Shown: one piece after another, positions 1 to 7,995 of the stretch
How the letters are laid out: each line of letters starts with the position of its first letter
Position numbering within the stretch: position 1 is the first letter of the stretch
Origin: Nostoc paludosum FACHB-159
Lineage (GTDB): Bacteria; Cyanobacteriota; Cyanobacteriia; Cyanobacteriales; Nostocaceae
NCBI RefSeq assembly: GCF_014698835.1
Contig: NZ_JACJTU010000018.1
Coordinates: 93,553 to 157,552 of the forward strand
Reading direction: 5' to 3'
DNA length: 64,000 nucleotides
Translations under genes and position numbers: made by a program
Notes under the pieces: generated by a model
What the model saw: only the letters and a program-made list of their open reading frames with translations
Database searches by the model: none
Told to the model about the DNA's origin: nothing

Positions 1-1226
1 TCGCACTCTATCAAAGACCGATTTCTTAAGGAAGTAATAATTTGACGATGTTCGTCAGGTGGAACATCCCAAAGCAAACAAAACAACCCTTGAGATGAGA
101 TAGTTGGTATATCTTGATAACGATAACATCCCAAACGGCAAAGCAAGCGATAGGCTTGGGCGTCGAGATTTTGTAAACGATTAATTTGACTAACCGCTAA
201 ATTTTTTAAATCCGTTGCGGCTAGAGGATCGGCTTGATTTTCTTGCCAATAAACAGCCATATCACCATCGAAATCCTCTTGAATCGAACCACAGAGAATT
301 CCCATCGCTTTAGCATTACCGTTATATGTGCGATGCATGATTTCTAAAGTTGGCAAGTCGATGGCTAATCCCCGGTTGCTAAAAAACTGTTGCCATGCGC
401 TTTTATCCAAACCAGGAAGCCTATAATGATTTACATTTAGCCCAGGTTCGCAAAGGCGATCGCGGCTAGTAATTAGAGTCACAGATTGCACTCTAGCATC
501 AGCCAAAACCCGTAATAGCTCTACATAGTTGCGGTGCGAAGCAATCAACCCACCTTGTTTATCTAATGCAGGTTCGAGATTATCAATTAACACACCAATG
601 CGCCGATTGTGGAGTTGGCGCTTGAGTCGTGCCAAAGTTACGCCAAATTCTACCCCAGGTTCTTCATTAAAATCTTGTTTGAGCCATTCCTCTACAACTC
701 GTTCGGCGGGAGTGATGTTTTGGGTTTCCTTCGCCATCAGCAGTTCCAAAACCAACTCAAAATCCTGAGTTTGGAGATATTGCTGCGCTAGAGTAGTTTT
801 GCCCAAACCGCCTTCGCCTTGAATCACAATCACTTTCGAGCCTTGATTGACTAAAGAATTCAGGTGAGCGATCGCTTCTGTTCGTCCAATAAAATTGCTA
901 TCCTCTAATTTTGGGGCGGCGTGTGACGTTCTGGAGTAATCAATCAGGCTGGATATCGTATTGCTTTTTCTCAGAACCCGTTCCAAAGTAGCGCGACAAT
1001 TACTTTTAGTAATCTTCTGGCGCAGTACCTTAGAAAGTAACTTCCATAAGTGAGAACCAGCATCCTTAGCGTGTCCTTCCGTACAACCGTAAGCACGAGC
1101 GATATCCAAGTATTTCCTACCCAACCAAACTTGCCCAAGAATAACTTTTTGCAAATCGCTCAACCGTTCCCCGGTTTGAGCAGGAACTATGGTGTCTAAC
1201 CATGCTAATGCTGCTTGGGCGTCCAT
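1..1226 (-). CDS. STAND-type NTPase with NB-ARC domain (3' end beyond window)
   Basis: Read on the minus strand from the ATG at 1226, the frame stays open to the window edge, so only the first 408 or so residues are seen. The first ~90 residues look like the helical HTH-like N-terminal domain found on many cyanobacterial NB-ARC proteins (vMAP type, by recollection of the family). An NB-ARC ATPase core follows: Walker A GEGGLGKTTLA near residue 138, a Walker B-like GVLIDN and an ITSRDR sensor-type motif. Such STAND proteins are signalling or conflict switches that oligomerise on ligand binding, usually through C-terminal WD40 or TPR repeats. Those would lie to the left of this window. The sensed ligand cannot be told from what is visible. 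Confidence 0.8.
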   Translation of the reverse strand, partial: MDAQAALAWLDTIVPAQTGERLSDLQKVILGQVWLGRKYLDIARAYGCTEGHAKDAGSHLWKLLSKVLRQKITKSNCRATLERVLRKSNTISSLIDYSRTSHAAPKLEDSNFIGRTEAIAHLNSLVNQGSKVIVIQGEGGLGKTTLAQQYLQTQDFELVLELLMAKETQNITPAERVVEEWLKQDFNEEPGVEFGVTLARLKRQLHNRRIGVLIDNLEPALDKQGGLIASHRNYVELLRVLADARVQSVTLITSRDRLCEPGLNVNHYRLPGLDKSAWQQFFSNRGLAIDLPTLEIMHRTYNGNAKAMGILCGSIQEDFDGDMAVYWQENQADPLAATDLKNLAVSQINRLQNLDAQAYRLLCRLGCYRYQDIPTISSQGLFCLLWDVPPDEHRQIITSLRNRSLIEC

Positions 1227-1404
1227 TTGTAACAACTAGGATAGTTCAGACTTTTATAGACAACTATAAATCAGTCTACAGTTATGCTTTTCAAATTTTC
1301 GGATAAGATTTTGTAAATCCGACTTTTTTCCCGACTTTTCCGGCCTTGATTCAACAGCGAAATAAAATAAAACTTATTAGGTCACTCCACCACCATCATT
1401 ACTT

Positions 1405-2106
1405 ATGGTGAAATCCGATCCCCGTCAATCTTTGCCTAGCAGTGCTGAACTTCCTTGTTCAGACGATACGCCTGTGGATAACGAAGACCAAAATTTTATT
1501 CCCAATTTACTTCTCTTCTTGCTGCAATATATTTGGGCAGACCGTAATGATTGGTTTTTCAGCGTGGATATGGGTGTTTACCATACCACAGGTGTTAGTC
1601 CACTTGTGCCCATTGTCCCAGACGGATTTTTAAGCTTGGGTGTAGAACGGCGCAAGGCAGGTAAATCTCGTAAAAGTTATGTTCTTTGGGAAGAAAACGA
1701 AATTCCACCCATTCTTGCTTTAGAAATTGTTTCTTTAACTCCAGGTGGAGAATATGACAAGAAATTAGATATTTATGCCAAGTTAGGTGTACTGTACTAC
1801 GTTATTTATAATCCAGAGTATTGGCAACGCGATCGTCACCAACCTTTTGAAGTTTATCGCTTAGTAGATGGTAGCTATCAATTGCAAATTGGCGAACCTT
1901 TTTGGATGCCAGAAATTGGTCTAGGAATTGGTAGAGGACAATACGTATCTGGTAATATCCCGCGTCAGGTTTTGTATTGGTATGACCGACAAGGCGATCG
2001 CTATCAAACTCCAGAAGAAATCGAACAGCAAACTCGCCAACAGCTTGAATTAGTGCAAAAACAACTTGAGCAATACCGTAAGCGCTTTGGGGATTTACCA
2101 GAATAA
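1405..2106 (+). CDS. Uma2 family (DUF820) PD-(D/E)XK nuclease-like protein
   Basis: 233 residues. The core reads PDGFLSLGVERR, then EIPPILALEIVSLTPGGEYDKK, then a short spacer and YAKLGVLYYVIYNPE. This is the Uma2/DUF820 layout: a PD motif, an E-x-V-S strand and a lysine in the Y-D-K-K segment, giving a PD-(D/E)XK-type active site. The tail (residues ~205-233) is a glutamine-rich coiled-coil helix, also typical. Uma2 proteins are massively expanded in cyanobacteria and their biological role is unknown; nuclease activity is inferred from the fold. ATG start. It lies between a divergent STAND gene and a convergent AbiJ-like gene, with 14 bp to the latter. Confidence 0.85.
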   Translation: MVKSDPRQSLPSSAELPCSDDTPVDNEDQNFIPNLLLFLLQYIWADRNDWFFSVDMGVYHTTGVSPLVPIVPDGFLSLGVERRKAGKSRKSYVLWEENEIPPILALEIVSLTPGGEYDKKLDIYAKLGVLYYVIYNPEYWQRDRHQPFEVYRLVDGSYQLQIGEPFWMPEIGLGIGRGQYVSGNIPRQVLYWYDRQGDRYQTPEEIEQQTRQQLELVQKQLEQYRKRFGDLPE

Positions 2107-2120
2107 AGTCAAGATTGATC

Positions 2121-3026
2121 TTAAGGTAGTGCCTTCTTTGCTTCTAGCAAAAATAGAATTGTACTTGCCGTTATATGAAGCTGGTAAGCAGCAAAGTGTT
2201 GTGGAACAGTAAGCGGCTGAGAACCTTGACCATGACCTGCATTTTTATTTCTTAGAGTAGGAATTCCACTTTCCAGATTTGATCTAAGTGAGGTAAATTG
2301 AGTCTGTAAGTAAGCTGGAATCAGATTATTTTGAAAACAAATATCAATAAGTTTTTTTGCCGTATCTGTGGGTTGATAGCTCCAGCCTTGAATATCACAA
2401 ATAGTTTTCATAGTACTCTCGAAAGCTTTGAGGCATTCGACAAGGCATTCCTTGTATCGTCCATGCCGATAATGTTCGTGTGCTTTCAAAAATTCCTCAT
2501 TTGCTCCTTGAAATCGTGTATCACTTAGCAAAAGCAAAACTGGCTTAACTGCCTCAGCGTGGATTATCTGAGAATCAACTCTGATAATTTTACCTGACTC
2601 ATACTGATAGCCAACCCCGTGTTCTCGAAACCTTAGGTTTAATTCTCCAATTGCTTCATCAGCTGTAATTTTTGAATTTTTAAGAAATTCAGTTCTATTT
2701 CTATATGTATAGTCAATGAATTTAAAGGTTAACTCTATGAAATCAAGAACATGTTCTGTTTGCTCGGTATTAAACATGAAAAGATTAATTATATCTTTGC
2801 CTACAATTGATTGTTGTAACTTACCGTATTCACGATATAGTCTGTTATAAATATCGTTGAAAGCCCTAAGAAGGTTTAAATCTAAAGGTTCAGCTATAAA
2901 AACATCATTAATAATGTAAACAATCTGTACGCGAAGTGGTTGAGGAATGTCAACATACTGATAAACATCAGGGAATTCTCCCATAAGTCTTTTTTGACGC
3001 TTTGAGTATATATCGTAGACCTTCAT
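2121..3026 (-). CDS. AbiJ-NTD4/HEPN-like protein, possible abortive-infection protein
   Basis: 301 residues from the ATG at 3026, which has TAGAGG about 11 bases upstream; a longer frame would start at a TTG at 3047 with no better support. The N terminus (YSKRQKRLMGE) resembles the AbiJ N-terminal domain 4 group. The C-terminal ~120 residues are helical, carry AHEHYRHGRYKECLVECLKAFE, and end with RNKNAGHG, which fits the R-x4-6-H motif of HEPN ribonucleases. This resembles the family labelled STM4504/CBY_0614 in databases (recollected, not searched). RNA cleavage in antiphage defence is an inference. It is AT-richer than the neighbouring housekeeping genes and sits near a STAND NTPase. Confidence 0.6.
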   Translation of the reverse strand: MKVYDIYSKRQKRLMGEFPDVYQYVDIPQPLRVQIVYIINDVFIAEPLDLNLLRAFNDIYNRLYREYGKLQQSIVGKDIINLFMFNTEQTEHVLDFIELTFKFIDYTYRNRTEFLKNSKITADEAIGELNLRFREHGVGYQYESGKIIRVDSQIIHAEAVKPVLLLLSDTRFQGANEEFLKAHEHYRHGRYKECLVECLKAFESTMKTICDIQGWSYQPTDTAKKLIDICFQNNLIPAYLQTQFTSLRSNLESGIPTLRNKNAGHGQGSQPLTVPQHFAAYQLHITASTILFLLEAKKALP

Positions 3027-3188
3027 ACTTAATAAACCTCTAGACAATACATATATACTACATTAAAGACTTTTTCCCCGACTCTTGCAACTGCATAGGA
3101 TAAAACTGCCTACTTTCGCCGACTGACAAAACAAAGTGCGATCGCTTAGGCTATTGGGCAAAGAGATAAAAAGCAAAGTATAAAAATT

Positions 3189-4124
3189 ATGCTTCACACC
3201 CTCAGCCCCATTGTAGAAGACTCAGCACCTCAAAGCTTTCATAGTCCTCACTATTTCCAAACACAGCAGCGCATTCGTTCCCTGGTAGATAGATATGTTG
3301 CAGCTGAAAAACTACACGAACGTCTGCAAGATTTACCGATACAGTTTCAAAATCCCCAAGCGCGTCCTTGGAAACTCATCGACTGGCAAACAATTAACCG
3401 CAATCAAATTATTGGCATAGAACCAGAAGTATTTTTATCAATCTTGATAGGTGCAATGGATACAGAAGCACCAATTCGCGGCTATACCCAAACCAGCCGC
3501 CAATATTTGGAAAAATTGCATCCTCAGATGGCGCGGTTTGTTGGTGGAATCAGCGAAGACGACAACCTTTTAGAGCTTGGTTTATGGGAAAAAGAAGAAC
3601 GTCAGCATACACCAGCATTAATTAAGGTTTACACCCAACTCACAGGCGAGAAAATTACCGCCAAACATCGCACAGTTCGAGGCTACCTCCCCACAGAAGA
3701 CCCTTACGAAGATTTATATCGCCACGGCTTACACCGCATTGCTACAGAATACGGTGCAACCTGCCTTTACCTTTGGCTAATGGCTCACACGACAGGCGCA
3801 CTCTACGACGTACTCGAAGAACTAGCACAAGACGAAATCAACCACATGACCAAATTCTGGGGCTTTGGAGTTTGGGCTTTCCCAGATACAGGACTAATCC
3901 GAATTGGGCGCACCCTCATCAAAACCCGTTCTCAAAACTACCAACGTAACAACCTCATACGTACCCTCTGCCGTATGATGGCCACCCTCAACTGGAACGC
4001 CTGGTCATTAACCAACAAAACCACCCTCCTCTTCACCTTCACCTACACAATGTATCGCTTGTGGACTTGGAACAACACCCTCACACCAAAATACCTACAA
4101 ACCTTATTTGAAACTCCTCAATAA
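3189..4124 (+). CDS. Ferritin-like diiron protein, acyl-ACP desaturase-like
   Basis: 311 residues. The diiron ligand pattern of acyl-ACP desaturases and ferritin-like enzymes is visible: E93 (MDTEAP), E137 with H140 in EERQH, E187 (ATEYGA), and E216 with H219 in DEINH. Spacing between the two ExxH motifs is about 80 residues, like plant stearoyl-ACP desaturases (EENRH and DEKRH). The protein is soluble apart from a hydrophobic helix near 193-205. The substrate is not deducible; fatty-acid or other hydrocarbon desaturation or oxygenation is an inference. uppS follows on the same strand 99 bp downstream, with a short palindrome in between. Confidence 0.6.
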   Translation: MLHTLSPIVEDSAPQSFHSPHYFQTQQRIRSLVDRYVAAEKLHERLQDLPIQFQNPQARPWKLIDWQTINRNQIIGIEPEVFLSILIGAMDTEAPIRGYTQTSRQYLEKLHPQMARFVGGISEDDNLLELGLWEKEERQHTPALIKVYTQLTGEKITAKHRTVRGYLPTEDPYEDLYRHGLHRIATEYGATCLYLWLMAHTTGALYDVLEELAQDEINHMTKFWGFGVWAFPDTGLIRIGRTLIKTRSQNYQRNNLIRTLCRMMATLNWNAWSLTNKTTLLFTFTYTMYRLWTWNNTLTPKYLQTLFETPQ

Positions 4125-4135
4125 ACCAATCATTC

Positions 4136-4155
4136 AGACGCGATGAATCGCGTCT
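4136..4155. repeat. Short palindrome of the GAGACG/CGTCTC family
   Basis: AGACGCGAT and ATCGCGTCT form a perfect 9-bp inverted repeat around two bases, continuing as CTACA. It lies 12 bp after the stop of the diiron protein gene. Related palindromes occur at 24443, 32761 and 51817, each just after a gene. It could act as a weak terminator or RNA-processing structure; there is no T-tract. Confidence 0.6.
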
Positions 4156-4223
4156 CTACATGAACTTTGCACCTTTGCGCCTTTGCCTGAACTTTTCATT
4201 ATTTTCCTCAACACCAAAAACCC

Positions 4224-4970
4224 ATGACTTCATTACCCACCGACTTAAACCCCCAACACCTACCCCAACACATCGCCGTCATCATGGATGGTAACGGCCG
4301 ATGGGCAACCAAGCGAGGATTACCCCGCATCGCCGGACATCGCCAAGGAGCAAAAACCCTCAAAGAACTATTACGTTGCTGCAAACATTGGGGAATCAGA
4401 GCATTAACAGCCTACGCTTTCTCAACAGAAAATTGGCAGCGTCCCGTTGAAGAAGTAAATTTTTTGATGCTTTTGTTTGAGCGATTACTGCACCGCGAAT
4501 TAGCACAGATGCATCAAGAAGGAGTGCGAATTTCATTTATTGGAGATTTATCGGTTCTACCTAAATCTCTACAAACGCAAATGCAACGTTCAATGACAGA
4601 AACGTTAAACAATCAAGCAATACACTTTACCGTTGCAGTCAACTACGGTAGCCGCAACGAAATTACAAAAGTCTGTCGTCAAGTAGCCGAACTAGTAGAA
4701 CAAGGCGAACTCAGCGCAGAACAAGTGAATGAAAGCCTTATCGAGAAACACCTCTATACCGCAGATACCCCCGAACCAGATTTGCTGATTCGTACTAGCG
4801 GTGAAATGCGCTTGAGTAACTTTTTGTTGTGGCAAATGGCCTATACAGAAATGTATTTTACTGATATTCTTTGGCCAGACTTTGACACAGAAGCATTTCA
4901 TCAGGCCTTGTTGAGTTACCAAAAACGCGATCGCCGTTTTGGTCAAGTTAAAACTTCAATCTCAGCTTAG
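4224..4970 (+). CDS. uppS: Isoprenyl transferase (undecaprenyl diphosphate synthase)
   Basis: 248 residues, normal for the cis-prenyltransferase family. It makes long-chain (usually C55) prenyl diphosphate from FPP and IPP, the lipid carrier for peptidoglycan and other envelope glycans. Signature motifs: MDGNGRWA near residue 21 (catalytic Asp, phosphate-binding loop), GHRQGAKTL, AFSTENWQRP, and LIRTSGEMRLSNFLLWQ near 194-210 (substrate-binding Arg and Ser). It ends in a KRDRRFGQV-type tail. Cyanobacteria often carry more than one copy, so the exact chain length is uncertain. ATG start. No close partner follows; a 780-bp repeat-bearing gap lies downstream. Confidence 0.93.
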   Translation: MTSLPTDLNPQHLPQHIAVIMDGNGRWATKRGLPRIAGHRQGAKTLKELLRCCKHWGIRALTAYAFSTENWQRPVEEVNFLMLLFERLLHRELAQMHQEGVRISFIGDLSVLPKSLQTQMQRSMTETLNNQAIHFTVAVNYGSRNEITKVCRQVAELVEQGELSAEQVNESLIEKHLYTADTPEPDLLIRTSGEMRLSNFLLWQMAYTEMYFTDILWPDFDTEAFHQALLSYQKRDRRFGQVKTSISA

Positions 4971-5066
4971 TACACACAAGTTCTCCTCACGCTTCCCCGC
5001 AAGGGGACTAAAACTTTTGACAATAACTTATTATTCATGAGTAATTTTTCTACCGTTCATATCATT

Positions 5067-5155
5067 AGACTTCTTGCATAAATAATTTTTTGTCTCACGC
5101 AAAGGCGCAAAGACGCAAAGAAGAAGTCGAAAATAAGGACTTTTGCAAGAGGTCT
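5067..5155. repeat. MITE-like inverted-repeat element
   Basis: AGACTTCTTGCA at the left and TGCAAGAGGTCT at the right form a 12-bp terminal inverted repeat with one mismatch, enclosing ~65 bp that includes the CGCAAAGGCGCAAAGACGCAAAG motif common in filamentous cyanobacterial spacers. There is no coding potential. It lies in the 4971-5754 gap. Confidence 0.6.
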
Positions 5156-5236
5156 ATTTAGTAAGTTGGTGCTTTAAAAATCAGTAAACCTATGTAATTT
5201 TACTAGAGTAACTGAATCATATTTATCATTGATATC

Positions 5237-5302
5237 AAAAACCAGACTTTTTGAGGTTTTATCTTGTAAACCTCGTTTTTTGCCAAACGTCTGGTTTTTT
5301 TA
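5237..5302 (+). terminator. Nested stem-loop with T-tract
   Basis: The outer arms AAAACCAGAC and GTCTGGTTTT and the inner arms GAGGTTT and AAACCTC make a two-tier hairpin followed by a run of seven or more T. An A-run precedes the left arm, so it could also work on the minus strand. It is 270 bp after uppS, the nearest upstream gene. Confidence 0.6.
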
Positions 5303-5464
5303 GTTTGTGGAAAATAATCCTAAACCGCATCTACTTTGAAATTCCTAGTTTTTCCCAATCGGATTTTATTCCCAAATCCTGCACTCTTCCCTGTTCGCTG
5401 TTGCCTATTACCTTTTAAAAACCTCCAGTTATCAACTTGGAAGAGGTTTAAATATTAATTATTT

Positions 5465-5556
5465 AGGACTTACGCAAAAACTTTCTGAAACTCTTATTCC
5501 TCCGTGCCCTCTGCGTTCTCTGTGGTTCGATTTTCCGTGACCTGTGCGTAAGTCCT
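5465..5556. repeat. MITE-like element with 12-bp perfect terminal repeats
   Basis: AGGACTTACGCA and its exact reverse complement TGCGTAAGTCCT bound a 92-bp segment containing a CTCCGTGCCCTCTGCG-type motif. This element type is widely scattered in Nostoc-like genomes (recollection). The rest of the 4971-5754 gap shows nothing else beyond AT-rich DNA and the elements listed. Confidence 0.65.
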
Positions 5557-5754
5557 GTTATTAATAAATATAGTGCTTAATATTTGTTTGCCAAAATGAT
5601 ATCTATCAATTGATAGATTTATCCCAAAATATATTTTAATATATAAACTGCAATAATTCAGTCAAAAAGACTTATGGTGATGTTTTCGCAAATATTAATT
5701 TTATAATACTGGCGATCGTAGAGAATATAAATAAATATTATAAATAATCAAAAT

Positions 5755-7983
5755 ATGGAAAAAAATGGTATCAGTGCTAGCCTTTCAACTGAAAACCTAA
5801 CCTTTCGTCCAGGTGATACTCCTGCGTCGTTTGAGGTAACTGTCAATAATGACAGCGATAGCTTTGTAAATTTTCAGATAGAAATTACCGCAGCCGGAGA
5901 AACTCGCAACCCAGGATATCGCTGGTATGGGCTGCAACCAGAAGTGGCAGCAGCTAAACCACCGGGCAGTAGTACAGTATTCCAAGTCTTGATTTTCAAT
6001 ACGCCGATAGTCGGATTTGTCGGCACTGTTAACCTGATGGTGAAGATTTTTTCACCACAATTAGCACAACAATGCAGACTTGTGTTGCGCCTAAAAATTG
6101 AGCGAGACAATAGACCAACACATTTAAGTTTAGAATTACCCGTGCGAGAGTTCCAAGTTTATCCTCGCAATTCTGTAGATATACCATTACGGGTGCGGAA
6201 TTTAAGTCAACAACCAACAAATGTGGTGCTACGTTTTACAGGTGTCGATCCGTCTTGGGTGACTAACAGTGCAGAACGACGATTAGCTGTAGAACCCGGT
6301 GGTTTAGCAGAAGTCACATTCCAATGCCAACCTCCTTCTGTCGTTCAAGCGGCCAGTCAAAACTATCCTTTTGTCATTGAAGCTGTTAGCAATAATGGTT
6401 ACCCAACTAGTATTCAAGGCAATATTGAAGTTTTACCTGTGGGTTTTGTAGAATTTAGCGTCACACAAAAACAGCTAAAAATTCCCAATAAATCAGCATG
6501 GTTACCTGACTGGAAATCTAATACAGCCGCTTTTGAATTGCTATTTAAAAATGCTAGTAATTTAAATCAGCAACTCGATGTGCAAGTTCAGGGTAGAGAC
6601 GAACGAAAATGTAGTTTTAAGAAGCTGCCTGAAATCGCCAATTTAAATTTAGGAGAAACAACTAAAGTTATTCTGGATGTCAAAACAAAACGTCCTTGGG
6701 TAGGAATAGGCAAAACTTTGTTGTTGGAGGCCAAATCGGAGTTATCCGACCAACGTTTAGGTAGTACAGACCCCGCCACCCAAACATTAGAAGTGCGGGT
6801 TTTGCCGATTATACCTCTGTGGTTACAATTAGCAGCGATCGCATTACTAGCAGCACTGATAGCATGGATCGTACAGCCAAGGGGTGTCATGCATACGCGT
6901 TCTGTAAATTCAGTGCGTTTCAGTGGTATTGGTTTGTCTGTTGTCAGTGGTTCAGATGATTGCACATTGAGACTTTGGAGCATCGGCGCCGAACGCTTAG
7001 ACCCCGATGACAGAGTAACATATACTGGGCAACCTGTAGCTTGCGATAAAGCGCAACAGCCCAAAGGTCTAATGGCTATTACCGATGACGCCGTAGAAGT
7101 CTTACGCTTTATGCCATTAGAAAATAACCGTGTTGCCGTTGGTTTAGATAATGGTGTAATTGAACTCAGGGATGTACCCTCAGGTGCTAAGATTAGCCAA
7201 CTTCAAGATTTTAAAGATCCAAAAGCAAAAGGCGATCGCGTTTTTGATTTAGCTTTCACTCCCAATTCTCTTAATTTATTTAGTGGTTATGGCAGTGGTA
7301 AAGTGAGATTATGGTCAAGACCAGCGTCCAATACTGATTTTCTGCCAGAACCGCAAGCGATCGACGTACAAAGTACATTAAAACTATCAGGTTTCCAAGT
7401 CCGCGCCTTAACTCTCAGTCCAGATGCCACAACTGTTGTAATTGCTGGAAACTTTAAGCGCTTCATATTATGGCAGTGGAATCAAAATCGAACTAATAAA
7501 CAATTTCCAGATTTATCAGTGCAAAATCTGGAAAAATTCGATGAAAGAGTCGGGCGCGAAGACTATATTTGGGCACTAGCTTTTGTGCCTAATTCAGCAG
7601 AAAAAATTCTCGCAACCTCTGATTCTGCGGGATACATTACGATTTGGAATTTAAATCGCTGCCAAATTTTGAAAAATCCCCAAGTGCAAGTAAATGAACT
7701 CAATTGCCAACCACTAGACCGCTGGTCAGCCTCGAAAACATCTGTGCGTAGTCTGGCATTTAGTGAAGATGGTAATCTGCTAGTAAGTGGTGGCGATGAT
7801 GGACGAGTAATTGTTTGGTATCTCACCCCAGAACATCTACTCGATAAAACAAAAGCAGCAGAAGGTCAAACAATTTATCAAACCTCTAAAAAAATCAATA
7901 GTATCGACTTGAAAACTAATCAAGGAACCATGATTGTGAGTGGCAGTGAAGATTTTCAGGTCAAACTACACCGCATCAAATAA
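5755..7983 (+). CDS. Single-pass membrane protein: Ig-like domains plus WD40 repeats
   Basis: 742 residues. Residues ~1-350 are beta-rich Ig-like segments (LSTENLTFRPGDTPASFEVTV and later LPVREFQVYPRNSVDIPLRVRN), with no signal peptide. A hydrophobic helix at ~355-375 (PLWLQLAAIALLAALIAWIV) spans the membrane. From ~378 come WD40-type repeats: VVSGSDDCTLRLWS, VAVGLDNGVIELRD, LFSGYGSGKVRLWS, LATSDSAGYITIWN, LVSGGDDGRVIVWY, IVSGSEDFQVKLH, enough for about a seven-bladed propeller. It is 12 bp upstream of a paralogous gene, so co-transcription is likely. The shared RPWxGxG motif before the membrane helix and similar N termini show the two are related. Function is unknown; protein-protein scaffolding at a membrane is inferred. 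Confidence 0.75.
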   Translation: MEKNGISASLSTENLTFRPGDTPASFEVTVNNDSDSFVNFQIEITAAGETRNPGYRWYGLQPEVAAAKPPGSSTVFQVLIFNTPIVGFVGTVNLMVKIFSPQLAQQCRLVLRLKIERDNRPTHLSLELPVREFQVYPRNSVDIPLRVRNLSQQPTNVVLRFTGVDPSWVTNSAERRLAVEPGGLAEVTFQCQPPSVVQAASQNYPFVIEAVSNNGYPTSIQGNIEVLPVGFVEFSVTQKQLKIPNKSAWLPDWKSNTAAFELLFKNASNLNQQLDVQVQGRDERKCSFKKLPEIANLNLGETTKVILDVKTKRPWVGIGKTLLLEAKSELSDQRLGSTDPATQTLEVRVLPIIPLWLQLAAIALLAALIAWIVQPRGVMHTRSVNSVRFSGIGLSVVSGSDDCTLRLWSIGAERLDPDDRVTYTGQPVACDKAQQPKGLMAITDDAVEVLRFMPLENNRVAVGLDNGVIELRDVPSGAKISQLQDFKDPKAKGDRVFDLAFTPNSLNLFSGYGSGKVRLWSRPASNTDFLPEPQAIDVQSTLKLSGFQVRALTLSPDATTVVIAGNFKRFILWQWNQNRTNKQFPDLSVQNLEKFDERVGREDYIWALAFVPNSAEKILATSDSAGYITIWNLNRCQILKNPQVQVNELNCQPLDRWSASKTSVRSLAFSEDGNLLVSGGDDGRVIVWYLTPEHLLDKTKAAEGQTIYQTSKKINSIDLKTNQGTMIVSGSEDFQVKLHRIK

Positions 7984-7995
7984 GGGAGTCGAAAC

